DNA of 64,000 nucleotides from Nansenia antarctica (taxonomy: Eukaryota > Chordata > Actinopteri > Argentiniformes > Microstomatidae). The notes under the pieces are model-generated. The model made no database searches and had not been told where the DNA came from. It saw nothing but the letters and a program-made list of their open reading frames with translations. Of this stretch, positions 1 through 10,301 are shown one piece after another; position 1 is the stretch's first letter; each line of letters opens with the position of its first letter. A program made the position numbers and the translations under genes. The stretch is taken from the NCBI GenBank assembly GCA_963989245.1, contig OZ022339.1, positions 93,051,142-93,115,141 of the forward strand, in the 5' to 3' direction.

Positions 1-95
1 TTTGCACACGGGGGTGCTTTTTGCACACAGGTGTGCTTTTGGCACACGGGGGTGCTTTTTGCACACAGGGGTGCTTTTTGCACTGACAATTTGAC
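1..95. repeat. 19-bp minisatellite inside the last visible exon of the Tudor-ET gene
   Basis: About five copies of a roughly 19-bp unit (cacacgggggtgctttttg and variants). The period is not a multiple of three, so successive units are read in different frames, yet the minus-strand frame stays open (STPVCKKHPRVPKAHLC). The array may continue beyond the window edge. Confidence 0.75.
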
Positions 96-3000
96 GTGGT
101 GGCTGTCCTCTGTCCTTTTCCCAATCACTGTCATCTGAACTTTCATCATGAGATGGAACATATGTTTTGTCATTAAAAGTGTCAGCATCGGACAAGTCCA
201 AATCATTATCCATGTCATCACAACTGTCTGATCCATCAGGTTGGATGCTGGTGGACGGCTTGACTGTAGCTGGCGTCCATGGAGTTTGGAGGCTGGTGGA
301 CAGCTTGACTGTAGATGGCGTCCATGATGGTTCACCAAGAACCTTCTCGTTATCCATGTCATCACAGTTGTCATCACAATTGTCATCACAATTGTCATCA
401 CAATTGTCCAAATGGTCATCTGATCCATCTTGCGGCATCGAGTTGGAGCTGTTCTCACAGATCTGCGAGGACTCCAGAGCAGTGCCCGGTGCAGCTGTGG
501 AGGCAGCAGGAGACGGGTGGTGCTGCTGTAGCTCTGCAACTGTACGGGATAAAAAAAACAATAAATGGTTGTCTCAATTATCAATTTTTGTTACTAAATA
601 AGGACAAAATAAACATATAAACACATACATAGACACACCAAGGGCAAAATAAAAACAAACCAGGAACCGAGGACAGTACTCATGCTGACCGGTTCACTCA
701 CCAGAGATCTTCTTTTTGTGGAGGAAGGAGATGTATCTCTGCAGCTTCCGCTGTGTGGAGGGCTTGAGGTCTTCAATCACCAAATCAAACTCCTCGGGTT
801 TGGAGTACTCCATTGAGTGTTCCTCGAACTGGACAATTTTTATCACTTGGCTCAGCTTTTCGCAGGGGACATTGAGAAGGTCTTCCATGAGCTGTTCCAT
901 CTCCTGGACAGACATGGGTTTACACACCTTCGCCCTCTGGGAGGCGAGCATAGAACTGTTCTTCACCCCTTTCTTCTTACTGCAGAGCCAGGACACAATA
1001 CTGTCAGTCATCTTCCCATTAAAGGAGCAATAAGCCATGTTGACACAAGTACTATCAGAAGTATTTTTCATTGTGATTCTTGTAATTCTCTACAACCAGA
1101 GAGTGATGGATCTATGACATGGTCTGTAACACACAAAAAAAACTATGGGGCTGAAACTCCCCCATAGTTTTTCTAGATTACATAATCTAGGGGGAGGTTG
1201 GGATCAAGTTCAGGTCAGCCCTAATGTTTCAGGCCTTTAGAATCTGAAAACACATGAGTTACGGTTTAAATTTCTAGGTGAAACCTCTCTCCGGATGATC
1301 TAATGTAGCAACAACCACTTTGGGTTTTGTTCAATAGAATGAAGGCAGGGGTGGAGATATTTGCTGATGCATTTTTCAAAAGGCACCTTGTTTAAAGTCA
1401 TCATCCCCAATTTTGTTTGTTTCTGTAGTGTCAAGTAATGTGACTTGGGGTGTTATTCGTGGGGTGTGAGTGACCTATCCTGACTTATTGGTCTTGTGTG
1501 GGAGCAGATCCTTGTTGTTTTTGGAGAGCTGAATAGCTGGCAAAGGCTCCTGAGCCCCCTCTTCCTCTTGCAAGACACTGTTATCTAGGGTCATGACAGT
1601 AGAGTCTCCACCACACTAAAATATGAAATAGAATCAGTTATTTAGAATTAGTAAGTAGTAGTCACCATATTTAATACACCAAAAAAGTGTGTCAGTGCCA
1701 TCAGGAAGTTTGAGTTGGGGATGGGTATGAGGTTCCCACACGGCTACACCAGAGAAAGTGTGAGTGCCATTAGTAACTATTAGTGGGCTATGGGGTCCAA
1801 TTTTGGGATAACGGCAGTGACTAGAGAAGTGAACTGGCTCCCCTACAGTCACCAGTTCAAATGATCAGTGGCATTCGCAGCCCTCAAACCAGCAACTCTC
1901 CAGTTAATAGCAGAATGTACCACTGTACCACTAGGGATGCTGGATATTGGTGAATTAGTCTATTACTAACCTACTACATTCGCCCGGAGAAATTAAGTAT
2001 GTAATTTGCTTGCAGCATGCATCTAATGGGAACATACTACTTTGTCATAGCATTGCGCCTTGGAATTTGACCTCCTCTGTCGTGTCCATGAAGCGACATT
2101 CGTCTCCACACAACCTAAAAATGAAGTATTTGAAGTTTTAACAGGTCACACTTGAAAATGAGCCCTTGGGGCTCAATGTGTTTCTTACCTGTATAAATAA
2201 AGGTTAAATAAAAAAATTAAAGTAGAATCAGTTATTATTCATAATTGATGAGTGGTGAAACCTCTATACGTCTGCTCAGATGCTGTTCTCCAGGGCCATG
2301 AGTCCTCCTCACCACCCTAAAATGACTTAGATAGCAACACAACCAGAAAAAGTGTGCACCATAGGAACTTTGCGTGGGGAATAATGGAGTCCCCACAACG
2401 TTACACCAGAGAAATGTGTCAGTGCTATCGTGTATGCAGTCCCCACAAGGCTATAACACTGAAAGTGAGAATGCTATGAAAAATGTTTTGAGTGGGGGAT
2501 GGGTATGCAGTCCCCACATGGTTTCACCAGAGATAGTTTGGGTTAGGCTGGGCTGGGTAAGGCAGGACTGAAATGGGCTGGGCTGGACTATGTCAGGCTG
2601 GGATAGACTGGACTGGGCTGGACTGAAGTGGGCAGGACTAAGCTGCGCTGGGTTAGGCTGGTCTGAACTGGGTTAGGCTAAAATGGACTGGAATGGGTAT
2701 AGTTAATTACAAATACTGTCAAGATAGTTACCTGGTAGCTGGCAGCTGAAACCTCTTCTTTCTCTGCTAAGACACATTTCTCCAGGGCCATGACGGTCGA
2801 ATGTCCACCATGGATGTTTATGGGGTCTCCATGAAGCTACACCAGAGAAAGTATGTGTCAGTGCTATCGTGTATGCAGTCCCCACAAGGCTACAACACTG
2901 AAAGTGGGAATGCTATGAAAAACCTTTGAGTGGGGGATGGGTATGGAGTCCCCACATGGTTTCACTAGAGATCGTTGGGGCTAGGCTGGGTTAGGCTGGG

Positions 3001-5702
3001 CTGGACTAGGTCAGGTTGGGATAGACTGGACTAAGCTGCGCTGGGTTAGGCTGGTCTGAACTGGGTTAGGCTAGAATGGACTGGAATGGGTATAGTTAAT
3101 CACAAATACTGTCAAGATAGTTACCTGGTAGCTGGCAGCTGAAACCTCTTCTTTCTCTGCTAAGCCACTGTTCTCTAGGGCCATGACGGTCGAATGTCCA
3201 CCATGGATGTTTATGGGGTCTCCATGAAGCTACACCAGAGAAAGTATGTGTCAGTGCTATCGTATGTAGTTGGGATTATGTTGGGGTGGGACCTATGCCC
3301 ACCCCCCTTGTCTCTCTGTAAAGCGCATTGTGTTACCTCTGTGTATGAAATGCGCTATACAAATAAAGCTTTGATTGATTGATTGATAGTCCTCACAAGG
3401 CTACAACACTGAAAGTGTGACAATGCTATGAAAAACATTTTGAGTGGGGGATGGGTATGCAGTCCCCACAGGGTTTCACGAGAGATAATTTAGGTTAGGC
3501 TGGACTGGGTTAGTCTGGGCTGGGTTAGGCTGGACTGAACTGAACTGGGCTTGGCTGGCTTAGGCTGAACTGAGCTGGGCTAGATTGGATGGGCTGGACT
3601 GGCTAAATTGGGCTGGACTGAGCAGGGCTGAACTCGGCTGGGGTAAGCCCAGCTGGGCTGGGTTAGGCTGAAACTGGGTATGGCTAATTACAAACCCACT
3701 GTCAGATAGGTACCTGGCGGCTGAAACCTCTGGTTTCTCTGCTAAGAGGCTTTTCTCCGGGGCCATGGGTTTACTCTTCATAATCTGGGAGGCTAGCATA
3801 CAACTGTTCACCCCATTCTTCTTCCTGCAGAGCCAGGACACAATAAGTCAGTCATCTTCCCATTAGAGGAGCAATAAGCCATGTTAAAAGCCCCGCACAA
3901 TCAAATCCACTAAATCCCACTTATCATGCGATATCTAGACTCTTGTAATAGGCTGGAGTGCTGCTGTGCTCCAGCTCCACTCCTTCCTGAAGGACACACC
4001 CAGACCAGTGCACACCTGATTAATCACTTAATCCAATAGCATAGAACAGGACATAAAGATGCCCACTTCCTTTCAGGAAGTAGTGGAGCTGGACTACAAC
4101 CAAACATTTTCAAATGAACACAGACTAATACAACAATTCTAACACAACCAGTCAGCCCTGAAATGTTTGAGGTTGCTTTTAGAATCTGAAACGTAGAGGG
4201 GAAGTAATACAAACGTTTCCCATCCTCTTTAAATGGCCCTTGGTATTGGCCTGAGTCTTGGGTTATTAGTGGGGTGAGGTGTGAGTGACCTACCTGGACT
4301 TCTTGGTCTTGTGTGGGAGCAGATCCTTGGTGTTTTTGGTGTTTTTGGAGAGCTGAATAGCTGGCAAAGGCTTCTGGATCTCATCTACCAAAGCTGGCAT
4401 GATGCCTTGTTTCATTTCCTGCTTGTTTTTCATCTGCATCTCCTTTCTCATTGGTTTGCTGGCATGTGGCTGAGAAGGAACACCCAGCTGCTTGTCAATG
4501 GAACCAAGGAGACCAGAGTTTAGACACGACACTTGCCCAGACTGAGTGTAGTAAAGACATGAGGAGGCTGACTGGTTCATACTGGGGGAAATACAGACAT
4601 GAGGCTGCCTGGCTCAAGACAGGGGGCAAATACAGATGGGGCATGAGGAGGCTCATGAAGGGGGAAAAACATTAAGGGATCCAAGCACAATCCGCATGTG
4701 GTTAGTTACAGATGTGGTGGCGTGTGTGTTAAGCCTGCAATGTAACTCTGACCTGGCCTTTAGCGCCTTCTGGCATGGACTTGATATGGATCCTCTTCAC
4801 ACATCGGACCACCCCATCATAGAACTGGACTGTGTATGTCCCTGCTGTCAAAGCACAGAAGAGGGCTTCAGAAACATGGACATGTATATTTATCACAAAT
4901 GTATGGTTTTTGTCTTGATGAAAATGTGTGTGATTCCAACCTTCCTCGTTGACTGATTGGATTTTGGCCGGGTAGTCGCGGCGGTCCGTCCATCGAGCTA
5001 GCACTTCTTCTCCAACCCTAAACTTCTGGAACACACAAGTCAAAACACCCACAGTCATCCCCACAAACTCCTACTCCACCTCACATGTCAAGGAGCTAAC
5101 AGTTTACTCAAACTATAACCCTTCAAATGTCAGTGTGTAGAACAAATATGTGGGGGATAATGGAGTCCCCACAACGATACACCAGAGAAAGTATGCTATA
5201 GTATACCATAGCTGTGAGGTCACCAACAGTGCTACTGACCTCTCTGACGTCCACCACAGGCTCTCTCTCTCTCTCTCTCCCCCCCTCTCTCTCTCTCTCT
5301 CCCTCTCGCTCTCTCCCTCTCCCTCTCTCGCTCTTTCTTCCTCTCTCGCACACACACGCACGCAACTACGTGTAGTTACTAGGTAGTTACCACCTGTAGC
5401 CCGATACTGTCTCAGCAGGATATAACTAGCCTAATTAATCAATGACGTACCCTAATATATTTTTTATAGATCGATTATGTATAGCCTAACAAATACATGG
5501 ATGCGTAGTACATGGCGGTGCTAATTTAATTTCGGAGTGGCGACACACATTTTATTACAAATAAGGGCCGTCACTCCGAATGCATTGAAATCAATTATTC
5601 ATAGTGGCGATATTTGGTAATGGCGGGAAGTAACCCTTTCACTGTATGTTATAACATTAGTTACAGTACCTGGACGCTGGAGACTGGCAGCTCCAGGGCC
5701 AT
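1..5702 (-). CDS. Tudor + ET/NET-domain chromatin-type protein, six-exon model, 3' end outside window
   Basis: Model exons (+ coordinates, minus strand): 5702-5670, 5025-4941, 4841-4753, 4469-4294, 979-702, 539-<1. Every junction has GT and AG borders and the phases agree (0,1,0,2,1). Exon 1 starts with ATG and encodes MALELPVSSVQ. Exons 2-3 encode a Tudor domain very like the second Tudor of PHF20/PHF20L1 (FRVGEEVLARWTD, then TYTVQFYDGVVRCVKR). Exon 4 is a basic linker. Exon 5 encodes a BET-type extraterminal domain (KPMSVQEMEQL, LKPSTQRKLQRYISFL). Exon 6 is acidic and Ser/Asp-rich with repeated DDNC. Tudor domains commonly bind methylated Lys or Arg and ET domains bind short peptides in chromatin regulators, so nuclear action is inferred. 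No bromodomain or PHD finger is seen. The pairing is unusual and the gene name is unknown. The model is strong on splice phase but untested by RNA. Confidence 0.78.
1480..1594 (-). pseudogene. Fused copy of mini-exon 1 and the end of exon 4 of the Tudor-ET gene
   Basis: Reading from an ATG at 1594, a MALE-type start (MTLDNSVLQEEE) runs without an intron into a copy of the exon-4 end (EPLPAIQLSKNNKDLLPHKT). The donor that follows the real exon 4 (GTAGGT) is changed to GATAGG here. This looks like a degenerate duplicate lying in the large intron of the same gene. Confidence 0.6.
2100..2220 (+). repeat. Probable SINE/LINE 3' tail
   Basis: The segment ends in tgtataaataaaggttaaat followed by an A-rich stretch, a tail type common in fish SINEs and CR1-like LINEs. 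No body sequence was recognised. Confidence 0.4.
2732..2791 (-). pseudogene. Extra copy of mini-exon 1 (MALE type)
   Basis: ATG at 2791, a 60-nt open frame starting MALEKCVLAEKEEVSAASYQ, then a GTAACT donor. It has the same phase as exon 1 of the Tudor-ET gene, so it could act as an alternative coding start. Whether it is used is unknown. Confidence 0.55.
3125..3184 (-). pseudogene. Second extra copy of mini-exon 1 (MALE type)
   Basis: ATG at 3184, a 60-nt open frame ending EKEEVSAASYQ, then GTAACT. It is nearly identical to the copy at 2732-2791 and lies within the tandem duplication. Confidence 0.55.
3255..3390 (+). repeat. LINE/SINE 3'-tail insertion ending in (TTGA)n
   Basis: The sequence gaaatgcgctatacaaataa followed by repeated gattgatt interrupts a duplicated block that is continuous in neighbouring copies. 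This is the 3' end of an L2-type LINE or a SINE mobilised by one. Confidence 0.55.
3714..3840 (-). pseudogene. Chimeric exon: start of ET exon joined to a MALE-type mini-exon
   Basis: From a ctgcag acceptor-like site near 3836 the frame reads KKNGVNSCMLASQ, a copy of the start of the ET exon. At KPM it switches to a copy of mini-exon 1 (MAPEKSLLAEKPEVSAAR) and meets a GTACCT donor. Both parents have an ATG after AAACCC or GCC, suggesting recombination at that point. Confidence 0.55.
5259..5345. repeat. (CT)n microsatellite
   Basis: Long interrupted CT run in intron 1 of the Tudor-ET gene. Long open frames read from it are low-complexity artefacts. Confidence 0.9.
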
Positions 5703-5778
5703 GACGGACACGTGTTTTGTTGAGCCTGTGAGAAAAATGGGGGAGGTTAGACTCACTTGATGCACTACAGTAGCGCTA

Positions 5779-6649
5779 CATGTTCCTGTTCAAAACCATG
5801 TACTGCATTTATCATTTTTATCCAACACTTAACTGGGGTGTGCATAATTATGAATTACATGAGAATTTGATGAAGTCCTTTCTCATACATGTAGTGTTTT
5901 TTTGGCTTAGTGTTAGGAAACCATTTAATTTACCTTGATGAAATCAAGTAAAAAATAAAATAAGGTATTTAGGACCAACACAGCTAATGTGCTGATGTCC
6001 CATGAAGGGCATGCCAATTGTAATGCTGGATACAATGTTGTCTACATAGCTGTTTATCTCAATCATTTGACTTACTGGGAAATGGCTCATGGGATCACAG
6101 TTGTGGGGATGGACCCACATTGCGGTTACATGAAGGTCAGCAATGAAAACCTCCTTTCCCTGTAGAATTCAAGTGCATCTAAAATTAGTCAATGCTAGAA
6201 AATGGTACGTAAAGCATATGGCTGAGTTCCAGCTATCTATTAAAATCACAACAAGGCATATAAGCCACAACATTACCTTTTCATCCAGGCACTTCAACAA
6301 TCAACTATCCTTAGTATAAACATTTCTTGCATAAATGATTTGAAAAAAACATACCTTCATAGTAGCCATTTGGTGAATCAGTCTGAGGCAAGCGTTTCCT
6401 GCCTGGTGATGTAGTTTACAGATAGCGTTAGACAATGAATTCATGACAATTTCTTTTCAAAACATACCTTCACCACTAACATGGATAGTTGTAACATACA
6501 AATGAGTCGATGTCCTTTCGAAGTCCAAGGGTCAACATGTTTTCCCTGTTCAGGGAAGTTGGTTGATCTTTGATGATGAGCTCATCATGTGGCCTTGTAA
6601 TATCCAGGACATAGTTGATCTGGAGAGGACATGTACAAATAAATCAACA
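5779..6649 (-). pseudogene. Truncated copy of three exons of the KDZ/Ulp1-type gene
   Basis: This 871-bp block matches 41836-42706 almost base for base, in the same orientation. It holds three exons, 6619-6500 (INYVLDITRPHDELII...), 6402-6355 and 6159-6076 (GKEVFIADLHVTAMW...), all in phase 0 with GT-AG borders. The homology stops inside the next exon, so the exon encoding the catalytic His of the Ulp1-like domain is missing. It is a partial segmental duplication, probably non-functional, or the far end of a second gene copy broken by transposons. Confidence 0.75.
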
Positions 6650-6670
6650 CAAAATGATCAAGGAGGGGGC

Positions 6671-6800
6671 AAAGTCATTTTTCTGTTTTTTACATATGCT
6701 TAAACTACAGATTGTAAGCTTTCAAATGATGCGTCATACATAGACATCGGGAAAAAATGTAAGACGACATGAGTATTTGAAACTTGTTAACCCTGAAAAC
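6671..6800 (+). repeat. Dispersed repeat shared in inverse orientation with about 38500-38610
   Basis: The segment including gtaagctttcaaatgatgcg and acgacatgagtatttgaaa recurs as the reverse complement near 38500-38610. It is probably part of an unclassified mobile element. From 6800 to 7075 nothing was recognised. Confidence 0.6.
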
Positions 6801-7074
6801 TAAATCCTGAGGAAACGGCCTTCAAAGATTGGGACTTTTTCACACCTTCACACCGGCAGGTAATGGGCGGTAACAATAGCTGGTCAACCCCACCCCCAAC
6901 CACTCCCCCTCTAGATTGACAGTCATCAGCTGTCAATAGTGGTCACTGGGTCAGACAGCTATAGTTATACAGCTATAACATTATTACCTAGCAAGGTATT
7001 ACCTAAGCTAATTACCCAGCTTATTATTATTTATGGTTGTTGTAACTGTTATTGTTAGTCTTTTAATGATACAA

Positions 7075-7260
7075 AAAAGTATTCAATCAGAATCAGAATT
7101 TATTTTACAGTACACAAGAATAAAAATATTTCGCTTTGGTACAACAAGGTACATAGTCACAATAATAAGTAATAAAGTGATAAGTATAAGTGATGGTAGT
7201 CGCACTACAGCAGAACAATAGTGCGACAAGCTGTGCAAAGTACAATCAGTGTGCAAACAT
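7075..7260 (-). repeat. LINE 3'-end fragment, (AGAATC)n tail type
   Basis: It begins tcagaatcagaatttatttt, the tail motif of Rex1/CR1-like fish LINEs that also marks the element starting near 52309. Severely 5'-truncated. From 7260 to 7906 nothing coding was seen. Confidence 0.45.
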
Positions 7261-9267
7261 TAGTGTTAGTCACTGGGTCAGATAGACTTTTCAAAGAGAA
7301 CTTTACAGTATTTAGCTAGATATTGCTAACATTATCACCTAGCAATGTTATTACTGTAGCTAATTAGCCAGCTTATTATTATGGAGGCATTAAGATTAAT
7401 TTGCTGATGTCTTCTGCTGGAAATAGTGTAGTGCTCAGTAGTCAATGTCCAGCCTTATAGTTCAGTTTCAAGTTTCAAGTATAGTTGGAACTGAGAACAT
7501 ACAACAGACTATACACAGGTAAGCATGCAAGGTCTGTGAATTGACTATCAATAGATAATAAATCATGACACAGTTCAAAATGCTGTATCTATGCCCAACT
7601 GTTCTTGTTATTCAACAAAATATTGCCAGTGAGTTGTTGAGCTGCTGTGTCTGGTGGGGCGGGGGGCATCAAAGCTGCAACAGAAAGAAGATAGTACATT
7701 AAAATATTGCCTACAGTTACTGGCACTCCATATTCATAAAATACTACCATACCATGTTCATAAAATAGCTAGCCTAATACATGACAATGATAATTACCTA
7801 AAGTGCTCAGAGTAGTGTGTTTGGCGTTAGCCAACTAGCGGCTAGCTCGTTCATAACAAACAAAGGAACACATGTTTTTAAACTTAACATTTCTGTAATC
7901 TATTACCAGTGTTGGGCAATATTACTTAGTAGAGTAATATATTAGTTATTACATATTACTCTTTAGGAAAGTAATATCCTTATATTACTTATTACTTGGA
8001 ATCAAGAGTAATAATATTACTTTACTTTTATATTACATATTACTTTCCCCCTTTCCACCCGCAAAAAATATGTACAAAAACTCAATGGTTTAGCCAGCTC
8101 CTTTTCTTGAACTGAATCCAATTTATTGGAATAATAAACTGAATAAGTGCAAACGGAATAAGTGCAAACAAAATACAAAATAAAGCAGCAGTCTCTGACT
8201 TTTCAAACGTTAGGATTTTCACAGTGTGGCAGTCTGTACTGTAGCCTATATAAAATACACTCTGATGTTTTAAACTTTAGGATTCACAGTGTGGCAGTCT
8301 GTAGGGCCTACTGTAGCCTATATAAAATACAAAATAAAGCATCAGTCTCTCTGACGTTTTAAACTTTAGGATTCACAGTGTGACCAACAAAACCTGACAA
8401 ACTGTATATATATCGTATACTGTAGCATATATATAAAAACAAAATACAAAATAAAGTGGCAGTCTCTCTGACTTTTTAAACTTTGTGATTTTCACAATGC
8501 AACCTAATGCTTATGTAACCAACAAAACCTGGGCCTTTAGATATGTAGTATAAAAATTAAAAATAAAGCAGCAGTCTCTCTGACCTTTTAAACTTAATGA
8601 TTTTTTTCACAGTGCAACCAACCATTCCTGTCATATACAGGTACATGACTTATCTTAAACAATAACATTAAATTAAATTAAATGGCTCCCAACATTTACG
8701 CACATATGTATATATCAGACTCCAGCTTGTTATAGCCTAGTTATCAAGGTCCTAAAGATGACTCAAGTAGTGAAGGAGTGGTTGTATCTCATTAGCACCA
8801 GCCTTTCAAACCGCTTATCAGACAATCTGTTTCTTTTAGGGGTGAGCACCAAACCTCCTAAGCTAAAAAGGCGCTCCACAGGCGCGCCAAATGGGGTTGG
8901 GGTGTTGTACTTCAAGAAAATCTTTCTGATGTTGGAGAACCTTTTCACAGTCTCAACCTCGTATCCTGACCTCAAATAATCCATGACTTCTTGTTCTATC
9001 GAGTAGCTGTAGTTCTCCTGATTCGTCTCAAATGCAAAAAAGTCAGTTTCAACAATGCTGTGTGACGTGGTGGGCACAGGGGCATCCTCAGAAGCGATTT
9101 TACGACACTCGGCTGTCAGAAGATCCTTCACTTTCTCTCTCCTACCCTCATTCAGCCATCTGAGTTTGAACTTCGGACAACTGACAGCAGCCAGAAGTGC
9201 ATCATTGCTATCCAGCACAGAAGCAACACGAGTCTGGATGGCCTGTAAAATACAACATTTGTCTATT

Positions 9268-10278
9268 TGTAACCAGGGAGTAGCTGAAAAGGACTGTATA
9301 ATTTAGGAAGGGGCTGGTTATCTAACTAATGGAGCTAAATAGGCAGTGTAGGAGGATACAGGCAGGGGGCGCCAGCAAACCGTTAGACTAGCAGTTAATA
9401 TCGTTAGCATTAGCATGGGAACTAGCATTAGCATTGGAGCTACAAACAACTAGCATTAGCATTCAATTAGCATTAGCATTGGAGCTACAAACAACTAACA
9501 CACAGTATTACATATGAACAACACATTTATTCCACAAATAGTATATGTCTATATCTCCCGAAAATATACCCTCCCTCCCAGCCGGCCACACACGCACTCA
9601 ATCACTCACTGACAGTCTCGGGCCTGAACAGGCTTATAGTCCAGGGCTGTGGTGCGCGTTGAGGCCTGGTTGGATGGCATGTGCGTCGATGAAGTTAGCC
9701 GACGAAAGGGGGGGTGACGTAGCAACGCGGAGGGAAAGGGCCGTCTTCGTGGTCCACCACGAGGTGAAGGGCCCAAGTCCGCGTGGTCCGCGTCGAAGCT
9801 CCGCTGGAGTCAGTGTTCAGTCGCAGTCCGCTCGTGGAGGCGACGATGATGTCCAGCTGGCGTCTCGCTTGGTCCAACGTTGAACACAACTAAACAGGCT
9901 ACAGTGGTACACTCTATAATCGATTTCCTGGCGTCTTCAGCTGCTGCACGGTGTGCGGGCTGCTGAATCCGCCATCTAAGATCGGCTTTTCGTTACTATC
10001 TCTCGTTCTGCTTCTCTCTCGTTCTGCTGCTCACCACACACTGACTCGCGGACTACTTCCGTCTCTTATATAGGCACCACCGAACGTAGCATCCGGGTCA
10101 CGGACACACCCCGGATATACTACGTCATCAAACATATGCGTAAACATTACAATAATAATACATATACCTTCATAAAACGTACAGAAATAGTATAGAAAAT
10201 AACAAAGTAAATAACTGGGGCAGAAGGGCTGATTTCGGGGAAACTAAAACTGGCTCTAAACTGTGGGCCTTCACAACA
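9268..10278 (-). repeat. BEL/Pao 3' LTR
   Basis: 1011 bp, offset by 7288 bp from the other LTR, with one mismatch noted. A short purine-rich tract (GGGGCGGC in element orientation) lies immediately inside and fits a polypurine tract. Confidence 0.95.
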
Positions 10279-10301
10279 GCCGCCCCATGAAACCCTCGGT
10301 T

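Larger units (their letters stand above)
2297..3600. repeat. Tandem local duplication with GGCTGGG-rich minisatellite
   Basis: Blocks recur at about 2370, 2460, 2820, 2870, 3220 and 3390. Each contains gggatgggtatgcagtcccc or a close variant plus a caccagagaaagt segment. They alternate with GGCTGGGTTAGGCTGGACTG-type arrays at 2530-2690, 2970-3090 and 3490-3670. Related single blocks lie at about 1730 and 5150. The blocks carry copies of exon 1 of the Tudor-ET gene. Confidence 0.7.

Noticed and set aside
694..1071. A full BET (BRD2/3/4) gene
   Set aside because: Only the ET domain is seen; no bromodomain exon was found upstream, and splice phases link it to the Tudor exons instead.
5113..5386. 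Open frames rich in Arg/Glu or Ser/Leu
   Set aside because: They are translations of the (CT)n repeat on both strands.
9545..9883. 112-codon frame present twice (also 16833-17171)
   Set aside because: It is LTR sequence, duplicated because the LTRs are copies; no coding signal.
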